From Cloacibacterium caeni (GTDB lineage Bacteria > Bacteroidota > Bacteroidia > Flavobacteriales > Weeksellaceae), in contig NZ_OU015321.1 of assembly GCF_907163105.1 (NCBI RefSeq), positions 2,123,001-2,187,000 of the forward strand: 64,000 bases of DNA, in the 5' to 3' direction. A model generated the notes under the pieces. That model had not been told where the DNA came from, did no database searches, and saw only the letters and a list, made by a program, of their open reading frames with translations. Of this stretch, positions 1 through 8,416 are shown in pieces (the first letter of the stretch is position 1; each line of letters opens with the position of its first letter). The position numbers and the translations under genes are program-made.

Positions 1-458
1 TAGGAATTATCGCAATAGGTTTAATCACAATGCTGATGAGTTTTACACTCTCAGATTTTTATTCTTCTATGACCAAGGTAGATTATGTAGAAGGCAGTAA
101 AACGCTAAAATTCACTACAAAATTAAACTCTGGACACATAGCAGAAGTTTTAAAAATTAATCCTAATACAACTGCTTTTGAAGCGGAAGTGAAAAGATAT
201 GTAAATGACCATTTTGACGTGTATGTAAACGGTCAAAACAAAGCGCTTACGTTTACCGGAAGTCAAGTGAATGGAGAAAGTGTTTGGGTATATTTCGAAG
301 CGAATGGCGTTTCTGATATTTCTAGCTTAAAAATTAAGAATAACATTTTACTAGAAGCTTATCCTAAACAACTCAACTTGGTAAACATTGCTTATAAAGG
401 TTCTCAAAAAAACATGACCTTTATGCGAGGAAAAGAAGTAAACGAAGTTTCTTTCTAA
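1..458 (+). CDS. DUF6702 family protein, 5' end outside the window
   Basis: The reading frame is open from the window edge (frame beginning at base 3), so the gene starts upstream; the ATG at 30 lies inside the hydrophobic stretch GIIAIGLITMLMSF, which looks like the end of a signal peptide. The mature part is about 130 residues, rich in beta-prone segments, and ends with a LNLVNIAYKG...KNMTF pattern that I associate with DUF6702, a family of exported proteins of unknown function in Bacteroidota. A strong terminator follows the stop. No catalytic motif is visible. Export is inferred from the signal sequence; function is unknown. Confidence 0.75.
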   Translation, partial: GIIAIGLITMLMSFTLSDFYSSMTKVDYVEGSKTLKFTTKLNSGHIAEVLKINPNTTAFEAEVKRYVNDHFDVYVNGQNKALTFTGSQVNGESVWVYFEANGVSDISSLKIKNNILLEAYPKQLNLVNIAYKGSQKNMTFMRGKEVNEVSF

Positions 459-484
459 CAAAAATTTTTAAACATAAAAGTAAA

Positions 485-513
485 AGCCTTACAGATTTTG
501 TAAGGCTTTTTTT
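485..513 (+). terminator. Intrinsic terminator after the DUF6702 gene
   Basis: AGCCTTACA and TGTAAGGCT form a 9-bp perfect stem around a 5-nt loop, followed at once by a run of seven T. It starts 27 bases after the stop codon. Confidence 0.9.
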
Positions 514-644
514 ACGACTATAATTGTACGAAATATTTTATTGTAGTTATTGTGCTTTTGGAGCAAAATCTTTAGGCTAAAAACACCTTTCTTTTTCACA
601 GAATAGAATACATTATTTTATGATTACATCATTAATCTTCACAC

Positions 645-678
645 AAAAAAACAGCTTCATTTCTGAAGCTGTTTTTTT
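645..678. terminator. Bidirectional terminator, ends the DUF5689 gene
   Basis: CAGCTTCA and TGAAGCTG form a stem flanked by A7 on one side and T7 on the other, so it can work in both directions. It lies 20 bases beyond the stop of the minus-strand DUF5689 gene and also backs up the terminator at 485-513. The 130 bases between the two hairpins hold nothing I recognise. Confidence 0.85.
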
Positions 679-697
679 ATTATTTATTGGAATTTAA

Positions 698-2740
698 TTA
701 CTTCATCCCTTTTACTGAGAAGTTGTCTAATTCCCAAGTAGTAGAAGCACCGTCTACTGACGTATACTTAAATGCTACTACTAAATCCTTTCCTTTGAAA
801 TCAGTTACATCTATTTTACTTGATCCTATAAATCTTCCGAAAGAATTTAAGTCACCATCTAAACGAGCTGTTTTCTGAGTCCAAACCGTTGTATCAACAT
901 TGCCTGTATAGTTTTCAGTTACATATACTTCAAGCGATGGAACACCAGAGGCAGAATTATATCTTCCATCCGTCTGAAAATACATGAAAACTCCTGAAAA
1001 ATCTGAAGGTACAGTTATTTTTTTAGAGATTAACCAATCAACATTAGCTGAACGACCTCCATCAATATAAGCACTTGGACTTGGATTTCCATAGTTTGTG
1101 GTAGTCCACTGTTGGGTTCCTGAACCGTTTACTGTAGTCCAATTTGAAAGATTTGAAAATTCATCATTAAAAATATCTCTGAAAGAAGGAGACAATGTCC
1201 CGTCACATCTATTTCCATCTAAATCTAAACCTAACCTATTTGTAATGATTAATTCATATGTGGTATTATATTTTTTAAGGATTCCATAAACATCACCTTT
1301 ACCTGTATCCATAATATCATTTGCAAATGTTGCAAAACTTTCTGTATAAAGATTGATTTTGTTGCTTGAACAATCCTCCAAAGTTCTACTTCCATAAAAT
1401 ATATGTCCTAAATCTTCTTTAACAAGTTGCAAATCTTTAATTTTAATCCATCTGCCTACATCTGCATCAGTAAGACCCGCGATTGTTTTTTCTGTAGCTA
1501 CAACTTCTGTGAAATCTGTAGTAGGGAAGAAATGCTTATAAACATCGTTAGCAAGAACTCTACCTACATTTCCGTTAAACAAACCACCTAATTGTACTTC
1601 TTTATTTACAGAACCTACATATAAATCCTTAAGATTAATTAACACTTGTTTTCCTACAAAGAATCTAGGGTCTGCATAAAGAGAAGCCATATCTATGTTT
1701 ACTCTAATACCACCTGTTTTATCTTCTACATAAATGTATTTAAACAAGTTTCCTGTTTTATCATTAGCAGTAACTTGCGCTTTAAGGTAAGCATTATCTG
1801 GAATTTGAGCTAATGTACCAGAGAAATAAGCTTTTACTTCAGCAATAGTTTTCATTGCTTTTCCTTCTGTACTGAAAGAACAAGAAGGTGTAGAGCCATC
1901 TAATCTTGCCCCATTCATTTTAAGATCCGAAACTCTATTGATATAGAATTGGTAAGTAGAATTATATCTACTTAAAACCCCCACAAAGGTACCATTACCA
2001 GCTGGCAATTGTTCTGAAGCAAAAGTTGCGTAACCACTATTTCTTACTACTCTAGTACTTGCATCCGCAGGTCTAGTAGGATCTACAATTCTTCTGTCTA
2101 CAGAAGTTCCATTAGGAGCATAAACATTACAAAGTAAATTTACTGGGAACTCTGCATTATTCACCTGAACTAAAGCTCCAATTAATGGATCAATAGAAGA
2201 AGATAATTGAGACAAAGTAATTACTTTAGGTACAATTTTCGCTTTAGGATCACAAGATCTCACTAAGTGATTCCCTACTAATTTTTCTGGAATTCTACCA
2301 AAAGTAGTAGTATTTGATACTGGATCTAAGTTATTATAACCTACCTGTAGAACACCTCCGTATTTACCAAAAGCTAAACCTTTTAGTTTGATGTATACTT
2401 TAGAACCTTGAGGATAAGAAGTATAAGTACTTACTGCATCTACACTTACTACTAAACCTTGAGTAGGGTTTTCTGGTGCATTTTGTAAATAAATCGTTTT
2501 ATAAACGTTTCCAGACTCATCAGAAGAAGAAACATAACCTTCTATAATGATATCATCTGTAATGGTAGCAGAGTTATTCGCATAAGCTGTTTTTACCTCT
2601 GCTATAGTTTTCGTAGGCGTTAAAGTCTGACACTTTCCTTGTAAATCTGGTGTCGAATACTCATCATCTTGTACACAACTGGTTAGAAAAACCGTAAGTG
2701 ACAAAATGAAAATTCTTATAATTGAAAAATATTTTTTCAT
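698..2740 (-). CDS. DUF5689 surface lipoprotein with C-terminal choice-of-anchor-J-type domain
   Basis: A 680-residue lipoprotein. The signal ends in FLTSC with Cys22 as the lipidated residue, and the following VQDDE is acidic, resembling surface-export signals of Bacteroidota lipoproteins (inference). The body is an internal duplication: residues about 36-285 and 293-520 each begin with KTIAEVK, carry an EGYVSSSDESGNVYK or AQVTANDKTGNLFK strand pattern that looks OB-fold-like, and end in VGVLSRYNSTYQ or YGILKKYNTTYE. Residues about 525-680 resemble a choice-of-anchor J beta-sandwich. It lies 18 bases downstream of the TonB-dependent receptor in the same direction, in the place a SusD-type partner would occupy, so it probably works with that receptor. 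Substrate unknown; nucleic acid or phosphate compounds are suggested by the neighbouring nuclease. Confidence 0.85.
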   Translation of the reverse strand: MKKYFSIIRIFILSLTVFLTSCVQDDEYSTPDLQGKCQTLTPTKTIAEVKTAYANNSATITDDIIIEGYVSSSDESGNVYKTIYLQNAPENPTQGLVVSVDAVSTYTSYPQGSKVYIKLKGLAFGKYGGVLQVGYNNLDPVSNTTTFGRIPEKLVGNHLVRSCDPKAKIVPKVITLSQLSSSIDPLIGALVQVNNAEFPVNLLCNVYAPNGTSVDRRIVDPTRPADASTRVVRNSGYATFASEQLPAGNGTFVGVLSRYNSTYQFYINRVSDLKMNGARLDGSTPSCSFSTEGKAMKTIAEVKAYFSGTLAQIPDNAYLKAQVTANDKTGNLFKYIYVEDKTGGIRVNIDMASLYADPRFFVGKQVLINLKDLYVGSVNKEVQLGGLFNGNVGRVLANDVYKHFFPTTDFTEVVATEKTIAGLTDADVGRWIKIKDLQLVKEDLGHIFYGSRTLEDCSSNKINLYTESFATFANDIMDTGKGDVYGILKKYNTTYELIITNRLGLDLDGNRCDGTLSPSFRDIFNDEFSNLSNWTTVNGSGTQQWTTTNYGNPSPSAYIDGGRSANVDWLISKKITVPSDFSGVFMYFQTDGRYNSASGVPSLEVYVTENYTGNVDTTVWTQKTARLDGDLNSFGRFIGSSKIDVTDFKGKDLVVAFKYTSVDGASTTWELDNFSVKGMK

Positions 2741-2758
2741 GTTTTAATATTAATAAAA

Positions 2759-5596
2759 TTAAAATCTTAAATAAACATTAGCAAAGAAAGTAGTTCCTCT
2801 GTCATACCATAATTTCGGACCAAATAATGAAACTGGCGAAATTACATTATCTACATATGATTCTGTAAAGTTAGATTTTCTACCTTGTTCAAAACCACCT
2901 GTTACATAATCTCTATTGTTTAGGATATTGTTTACACTTAAACTTAATCCCATTCTATATTTACCTAATAAGAAAGACTTACCAACATTTGCGTTTAGCA
3001 TGAATTGGTCATCAAATTTCTTTTGTTTGTTTAGTGCATCTACATCACTCTGAGTAACTACTTCACCAGTAATTGGGTGAATATAGTTATCACCAGTAGT
3101 TGGATCTGTATAGAAGTTTGGAGTTCTGTTTAGTGCAGAGAAATCTAAATATTGGTCCATTAAATAGTTTGCAGACATACCAAACCACCAGTATTTAGGT
3201 GAGTTATATCTGAAGCTTAATGAAGCCGCTTTTTGTGGAGTTCCAGCAATTTTATTTCCTTTAAGTTTTGCAGTCCCGATTTCATCATAACCATTAGGAT
3301 ATAAATCTGAATCAATAGAAACATACGCAGTAGGATTATTATTGATGGTATAATCACCATAGCTTACTACTAACACTGAGGTTAAAGTAGGTGAAATTTT
3401 TACATCTGCAGCAAATTCTGCTCCCATGTATTTTTTCTCAATTCCTGATAAGATTTCTGCTACGAAAGCATCTTGTGCAGTAGCATCTGTACCTAACTGA
3501 ATCCCTTCTGCAAAATATCTAGAAATTTCTGTAGAATTTTTGATTGAAGTATAGTAACCTGTTAATCTTAGTTTAAGAACTTGACCTCTTGTAATGTAAC
3601 TAAAATCAGAAGAAGTGATTTGTTGGTTCTCTAAGTTAGGTGTTACAAAATCATTTACTCTTGGGTTAATGAAAATTTCGTTCAATGTAGGTGCTAATGT
3701 GAAATAAGCTCCGTTTGCCACCAAGAAATTTCTACCATCAATTTTATAAGTAAGTTTACCTTTTACTCCATAGTCTAGAGAATTGTAAACATCACTTTTC
3801 CCTTTAGAATTATTCACATAGAAGTGGTTTCTGTAATGACCATCTCTAAATGATTCTGCATAAGAAGAGAAACCAGATAATACAAAGTTCCATCTTTTCA
3901 AATCTAATTCTGTAGAAATATTTAATGCAGCTGCATCTCTATTAAGTAGGTAAGAATACTGTGTTCTGTCTCCTTCATAAACTTTAGTATTAGCTCTGTC
4001 TAAATTATAGGGTTTATCTCCACCGAATGCATCTAAATTATTTGCATAAGCTGCACCTAATAAATCTTTAATTCTTCTAAAGTTATCTGATCTTAGATTT
4101 TGGTAGTTAAAGTTTACATTTAATTTCCAATTATCTTTTAATCTAGTATCAAAGTGAGAAACAAAATTTAATGTTTTATCTCTATTCACATCTTCTACCA
4201 TTGTATATCTCGCGCCGATTTCAAGATTTCTCAAATTCACATCATATAAATGGTTCCAATCAATCTGTTGTCCTGCTTTATCTTGTCTCCAATTGTTTAC
4301 TGCATCGTTATACAGTGGTGAGTACGCAGCAAGTTCTACGTCAGTAATGCTATAACCTCCATCGCTATCATCATAAGTAGCTGGAGCAAAAATGTAGCTT
4401 GGTAATTTTCTGTAGTAAGTTGGATTAGGATCTGTAGCATGGAACCAGTCTAGTCTACTTCTAGCATCTTCGCCTTGTTGGTAAGAGAAAGTAGAATTTA
4501 AATTAGATGATTTTCCGATTTTCCAGTAGTGAGCCATTTGGAATACAGGTTCGAAAACTTTTCTAATTCTAGAATTTCTTTTCTCACCTTCATGCCATCC
4601 CCAATAAGAGTTGTAGTTTTTACCCGCTAAATCATATACTTCTTGTGTATTTGGGCTGTTAGAACCTCTGTAAGTTGGTGAACCAAATGCTGTAAAGTTA
4701 AGAGCATGTCTTTCTCCTAATCTTTTTTCTACTGATAAGAAATATGCATAAGCATCTTGATAAGTACCTTCTATCACCCCTTCTTCTGCCCATCTTCTAC
4801 TTGCTGAAAATGTGTATGCCCATCCTTTTTTATTAAGTCCACTGTTATAAGTAGCCATTGCTCTGTGGAAATAGCTTCTATTAGTAAAAGAATATGCTAA
4901 TGAAGTTCCTTTTCTATAAGAAGAAGCTCTAGTATTATAATATGTTACACCACCTAAGTTACCAAAAGTAAATTCTGAAGGAGTAAGATTTTCTACATTT
5001 TCTTGAGGATATCTTGTTACGTCATTAAGACCTCCCCAGTTACTGAAATCTACTCTACCGTCATCATTTTTAGACATAGAAACACCGTTGAATAAAATAT
5101 CTTCAAAACGATTATCTACACCTCTTGGTCTAAACCAATATGCTCCTAGTTCAAATGCCGCTGCATTAGCAAAAGCATCTCTACCAGAGCTTAACAAACC
5201 TACAGTAGGTTGAGTACTCCCATTGTCTGAATCTTGAGTATCAGAATCATCAATGGTGATAACTCCTAGATCTGTCATATCTAGCGAAGGAGCAAGAGAA
5301 ATAGAACCTAAGTCTTTTTTCTTCTCATTTGCATTAACATCAAATTCAATAATTTTGTGTTCAAAGCCCGGCTTCGAAATTGTAATGGAATAATGTCCCG
5401 GTTTCATATCCACCAATTGGAAGTAGCCAATTTTATCAGCCGTAACATCATTGTCTGAATCTCTCAAATCAACTTCAGCATTTTCTACTGGTTTGCCTTG
5501 TGCATCTTTTAGATAGGCATAAACTGTAGTTTGCGCTTGTAGTGCTGAGAAAGAAAGTATCCCAAATATTGAGATAATTGATAATTTCTTAATCAT
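2759..5596 (-). CDS. TonB-dependent outer-membrane receptor with carboxypeptidase-like regulatory domain
   Basis: A 945-residue outer-membrane transporter. Order: signal peptide (about 1-21, ending LQAQ), a carboxypeptidase-D-like beta-sandwich (about 23-105, GKPVENAEVDLRDSD and PGHYSITISKPGF), an acidic linker, a plug (about 135-255, with FRPRGVDNRFEDILFNGV), then a 22-strand-type barrel ending in an aromatic residue (VYLRF), as usual for such barrels. It heads a two-gene operon with the DUF5689 lipoprotein and diverges from a secreted EEP nuclease. No SusD homologue is adjacent, so it is not a standard SusCD pair. Substrate not determined; uptake of nuclease products is an inference from context. 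Confidence 0.9.
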   Translation of the reverse strand: MIKKLSIISIFGILSFSALQAQTTVYAYLKDAQGKPVENAEVDLRDSDNDVTADKIGYFQLVDMKPGHYSITISKPGFEHKIIEFDVNANEKKKDLGSISLAPSLDMTDLGVITIDDSDTQDSDNGSTQPTVGLLSSGRDAFANAAAFELGAYWFRPRGVDNRFEDILFNGVSMSKNDDGRVDFSNWGGLNDVTRYPQENVENLTPSEFTFGNLGGVTYYNTRASSYRKGTSLAYSFTNRSYFHRAMATYNSGLNKKGWAYTFSASRRWAEEGVIEGTYQDAYAYFLSVEKRLGERHALNFTAFGSPTYRGSNSPNTQEVYDLAGKNYNSYWGWHEGEKRNSRIRKVFEPVFQMAHYWKIGKSSNLNSTFSYQQGEDARSRLDWFHATDPNPTYYRKLPSYIFAPATYDDSDGGYSITDVELAAYSPLYNDAVNNWRQDKAGQQIDWNHLYDVNLRNLEIGARYTMVEDVNRDKTLNFVSHFDTRLKDNWKLNVNFNYQNLRSDNFRRIKDLLGAAYANNLDAFGGDKPYNLDRANTKVYEGDRTQYSYLLNRDAAALNISTELDLKRWNFVLSGFSSYAESFRDGHYRNHFYVNNSKGKSDVYNSLDYGVKGKLTYKIDGRNFLVANGAYFTLAPTLNEIFINPRVNDFVTPNLENQQITSSDFSYITRGQVLKLRLTGYYTSIKNSTEISRYFAEGIQLGTDATAQDAFVAEILSGIEKKYMGAEFAADVKISPTLTSVLVVSYGDYTINNNPTAYVSIDSDLYPNGYDEIGTAKLKGNKIAGTPQKAASLSFRYNSPKYWWFGMSANYLMDQYLDFSALNRTPNFYTDPTTGDNYIHPITGEVVTQSDVDALNKQKKFDDQFMLNANVGKSFLLGKYRMGLSLSVNNILNNRDYVTGGFEQGRKSNFTESYVDNVISPVSLFGPKLWYDRGTTFFANVYLRF

Positions 5597-5624
5597 AACT
5601 TATTTTATTTTTTTCCTTCTTTAC

Positions 5625-5653
5625 AATAGTGAACTATTGAACCTACAAATTTA
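5625..5653 (-). promoter_or_regulatory. -7 box and palindrome upstream of the TonB receptor gene
   Basis: On the minus strand a TAaaTTTG box (plus-strand CAAATTTA, 5646-5653) lies 49 bases before the receptor start. Just downstream is a perfect palindrome, CAATAGT-2 nt-ACTATTG (5625-5640), within the expected 5' leader, which could be an operator or a small RNA hairpin. No good -33 element is present. The rest of the 252-base divergent intergenic region is AT-rich. Confidence 0.45.
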
Positions 5654-5816
5654 TGTGAAATTTCCTTTACTTTAACTTTTTTTAATCTTTTTTTCACAAA
5701 AATTAAACCTAATAATTGTCATATTTTTTTTAATAATGTTTAATATCATGCTAATCTGGCATTTTTTTGGATATATATTTGCAAATAATTATATGCGTTA
5801 TTCGAACTAAATGATT

Positions 5817-5824
5817 TAAATTTG
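5817..5824 (+). promoter_or_regulatory. -7 box of the secreted nuclease gene
   Basis: TAaaTTTG matches the Bacteroidota -7 consensus TAnnTTTG and ends 24 bases before the ATG at 5849. A second match (TAtaTTTG) lies at 5774-5781. Neither has a clear -33 TTTG at the usual distance. Confidence 0.5.
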
Positions 5825-5848
5825 TAACCCACTTTTTAATTTTATAAA

Positions 5849-7054
5849 ATGAGAAAATATTTTAGCCTTATTGCAATAGCCATTTTCTTTATAGGATTTG
5901 CTCAGAAACCACAAGTTCAGGTTAAAAGAGCTACTATTGCTTTCCTAAATGTAGAAAACCTTTGGGATACCATTCCTTCTGCTGATTACATTGATGGAAC
6001 CTTACCTATCAATCACCCAAATTTCCACAGAAGCGTACCTATTGATTCTCTTAAATTTTTACCAGTAACCGAAGAATATAAAGGTCAATGGAGCGATGAA
6101 TTGCTTATTGGGAAAAAAGTCATCAGATACCAGAACTTAGCAGATGATTTCACACCAAAAAGTGCTAAAAACTATAATTCTAAAGTTTACCAAACTAAAC
6201 TAGCAAATGAATCAAAAGTAATCTCTGAACTGGGATATCAATACACCAAAACTTTACCAGCAATCGTAGGTTTAATCGAGGTAGAAAATAGACAGGTTAT
6301 TCAAGATTTAATCAAACAACCTGCGCTTAACAAAGTAGAATGGGGAATTGTACATTACAATTCTTATGATGCGAGAGGAATAGATGTAGCTGTAATTTAC
6401 CAAAAGAAAAGATTTACCGTAACAGATTCTTACAAAAAAGAAGTGGTAAATTATAATGACGAAGGCAGAAGAAGTTACACCAGAGATGTGATGGTGGTAA
6501 AAGGTTTATTAGACGGAGAAAAAGTAGCGGTTTTCATGAACCACTGGCCAAGTAGAAGTGGTGGCGAAGCTGCGTCTGCACCAAGAAGAAATGCTGCTGC
6601 TGCAGTTTTAAAAGCAGAAATGGATAAAATAAGAGCCGAAGAACCAGATAGACTTCTTTTTGCAATGGGCGACTTTAATGACGACCCGGTAAATGTAAGT
6701 TTAACAAAACATTTAGGAGCTGTAGGTGATAAAAAAGAATTATCAGAAGAAAGACCTTACTATAATTTAATGTATAAAATGTTCAAAAGTGGTGTAGCAT
6801 CATTAGGTTACAGAGACGCTCCGAACTTATTTGACCAAATTATTGTATCTAAAAATGCTTTATCTGATACTCTTCAAAAAAATTACAGTGTTTACAAAGC
6901 TGAAGTATACGCGCCTTCTTATTTGATTACTCCAGATGGACAATACAAAGGTTATCCTTACCGTTCTTGGGCTGGAGACACTTTCACAGGAGGATACAGT
7001 GACCACTTCCCTTCTTTAGTAGTTTTACAAAAAGAATTTACACCAGCTCAATAA
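5849..7054 (+). CDS. Secreted endonuclease/exonuclease/phosphatase (EEP) family enzyme
   Basis: A 401-residue exported enzyme with a signal peptide ending in GFAQ. The EEP (DNase I-like) fold is shown by its metal and catalytic motifs in order: FLNVENLWD (about 32-40), GLIEVENR with the metal-binding Glu (about 141-148), NHWPSRSGG (about 230), GDFNDDP (about 274-280) and SDHFP with the catalytic His near the C-terminus. Such enzymes hydrolyse phosphodiester bonds in DNA, RNA or other phosphate esters; the exact substrate cannot be read from sequence. It diverges from the TonB receptor/DUF5689 operon, suggesting it generates the compound that the receptor imports. Its own terminator follows. 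Confidence 0.88.
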   Translation: MRKYFSLIAIAIFFIGFAQKPQVQVKRATIAFLNVENLWDTIPSADYIDGTLPINHPNFHRSVPIDSLKFLPVTEEYKGQWSDELLIGKKVIRYQNLADDFTPKSAKNYNSKVYQTKLANESKVISELGYQYTKTLPAIVGLIEVENRQVIQDLIKQPALNKVEWGIVHYNSYDARGIDVAVIYQKKRFTVTDSYKKEVVNYNDEGRRSYTRDVMVVKGLLDGEKVAVFMNHWPSRSGGEAASAPRRNAAAAVLKAEMDKIRAEEPDRLLFAMGDFNDDPVNVSLTKHLGAVGDKKELSEERPYYNLMYKMFKSGVASLGYRDAPNLFDQIIVSKNALSDTLQKNYSVYKAEVYAPSYLITPDGQYKGYPYRSWAGDTFTGGYSDHFPSLVVLQKEFTPAQ

Positions 7055-7077
7055 GCTGTAAATAAATAAAAATTAGA

Positions 7078-7107
7078 CCGCTTCAATTCTTTTGGAGCGG
7101 TTTTTGT
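7078..7107 (+). terminator. Intrinsic terminator after the EEP nuclease gene
   Basis: CCGCTTCAA pairs with TTGGAGCGG (one mismatch) around a short loop and is followed by a T-rich tract. Confidence 0.85.
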
Positions 7108-7148
7108 TTTTTATGATTAACTTTACTTTAAAATAAAACCACCTCATC

Positions 7149-7568
7149 ATGAAAAAATTAATTCTAATTATTGCTACAATATTCTTAATTATCAGTTGTA
7201 GTAGCCCACAAAATATTGCTAAAGACGCCAATAACCAAACCGCAATGAAGCCAGAGAAAAATGATGATGGAGAATGGGATTTAGACGTAATTGACACTCA
7301 ATATGATTATTTCTTAAACGCTATTGCAAAACCAATGAGCTTTTACTCCGAAGAATATTTGAAATCAAGAAACACTTTCCTTGTAAACGAATGGAACAGT
7401 TATTACTATTCTGGAAGATACAGAAACATCATAGAATCTTCTATTGACTATGATCCCAACGAAAAATACGGCTTAAAATTCGAGTATAAACTGTATCAGG
7501 TTTTTGCGTATGTACAATGGAAATACGGTCTAAAACTACAAGGTTTAAGCATGACAGAAGTAAGATAA
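7149..7568 (+). CDS. DUF6146 family lipoprotein
   Basis: A 139-residue protein with a lipoprotein signal (LIISC, Cys17). After a short polar linker comes the conserved block YDYFLNAIAKPMSFYSEEYL and NEWNSYYYSGRY, which I recognise as DUF6146, a family of unknown function found in Flavobacteriia. The aromatic-rich C-terminal half is predicted to be mostly helical. It stands alone between two terminators, so it is likely monocistronic. No enzymatic motif is visible; a role at the inner face of the outer membrane is inferred from the lipobox only. Confidence 0.8.
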   Translation: MKKLILIIATIFLIISCSSPQNIAKDANNQTAMKPEKNDDGEWDLDVIDTQYDYFLNAIAKPMSFYSEEYLKSRNTFLVNEWNSYYYSGRYRNIIESSIDYDPNEKYGLKFEYKLYQVFAYVQWKYGLKLQGLSMTEVR

Positions 7569-7587
7569 TTTCTAAAATGTAGAAAAC

Positions 7588-7622
7588 AAAAAAAGGTTCA
7601 GAATTACTCTGAACCTTTTTTA
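7588..7622. terminator. Bidirectional terminator between DUF6146 and sodA genes
   Basis: AAAGGTTCAG and CTGAACCTTT form a strong stem with A-rich and T-rich flanks. It serves the two convergent genes. Confidence 0.9.
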
Positions 7623-7638
7623 TTGAAATTAAAAGTGA

Positions 7639-8238
7639 TTATAATTTATTATAATTTTCTTCTACTTTATCCCAGTTGATTACTTCAAAAAATGCTGAAA
7701 CATAATCTGGTCTTCTGTTTTGGTAATGCAAGTAATAAGCATGTTCCCAAACGTCTAAACCTAGAATTGCAGGATTTCCGCAACCCGCTCCTGGCATTAA
7801 AGTATTATCTTGATTCGCCGAAGAACAAACTTCTAAGCTACCATCTTCTTTTTTACATAACCAAGCCCAACCAGAACCGAATCTCGTTTTAGCAGCCGTA
7901 GAAAAATCTTCTTTGAATTTTTCAAAACCACCGTAAGCTTCGATAGCTGCTTTTACATTTCCTACAGGCTCTTTGCTTCCTCCTGGAGTTAGAATTTCCC
8001 AGAAAAGCGTGTGATTAAAGTGACCACCACCATTATTTCTAATTGCAGGAACATCTGAAGCTGTTTTACAAATTTCTTCAATCGTTTTTCCTTCGTGCTC
8101 TGTACCTTTTATAGCATTGTTTAGGTTATCTACATAAGCTTGATGATGTTTTGTATGGTGAATTTCCATAGTTCTTGCATCAATTACTGGTTCAAGAGCA
8201 TCATAAGCGTAATTTAATTTTGGTAATTCGAATGACAT
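7639..8238 (-). CDS. sodA: Superoxide dismutase, manganese-type
   Basis: A 199-residue enzyme that converts superoxide to oxygen and hydrogen peroxide in the cytoplasm. The iron/manganese SOD metal ligands are visible: [10 protein letters not shown] (first His), [11 protein letters not shown] (second His), and [11 protein letters not shown] (Asp and His). GGGH and ANQDN place Gly and Gln where Mn-preferring enzymes have them, so manganese is likelier than iron, though cambialistic use is possible. The start is set at [13 protein letters not shown] (8238); an in-frame start 27 bases upstream overlaps the promoter box and is less likely. Monocistronic, with promoter box and terminator. Confidence 0.93.
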   Translation of the reverse strand: MSFELPKLNYAYDALEPVIDARTMEIHHTKHHQAYVDNLNNAIKGTEHEGKTIEEICKTASDVPAIRNNGGGHFNHTLFWEILTPGGSKEPVGNVKAAIEAYGGFEKFKEDFSTAAKTRFGSGWAWLCKKEDGSLEVCSSANQDNTLMPGAGCGNPAILGLDVWEHAYYLHYQNRRPDYVSAFFEVINWDKVEENYNKL

Positions 8239-8262
8239 AATGTTTATGTTTTTAAATTTGTC

Positions 8263-8270
8263 CAAAGATA
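8263..8270 (-). promoter_or_regulatory. -7 box of sodA
   Basis: Minus-strand TAtcTTTG (plus CAAAGATA) lies 24 bases before the chosen sodA ATG, supporting that start. No convincing -33 element. Confidence 0.5.
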
Positions 8271-8355
8271 AAAATTCTCATCATACTTTCATTTATAATT
8301 TTTTTTAAAAATTTTATACTTAATATAGATGAAACCAAATATTACCTTCCTCACA

Positions 8356-8384
8356 AAAAAAGAACACGCAAAATACGTGTTCTT
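8356..8384 (-). terminator. Intrinsic terminator of rho
   Basis: On the minus strand AAGAACACG and CGTGTTCTT form a 9-bp stem followed by T7. It lies about 35 bases after the rho stop codon. Confidence 0.88.
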
Positions 8385-8416
8385 ACTTTTTATCTAAATT
8401 TTATATTGAAAGTCTT

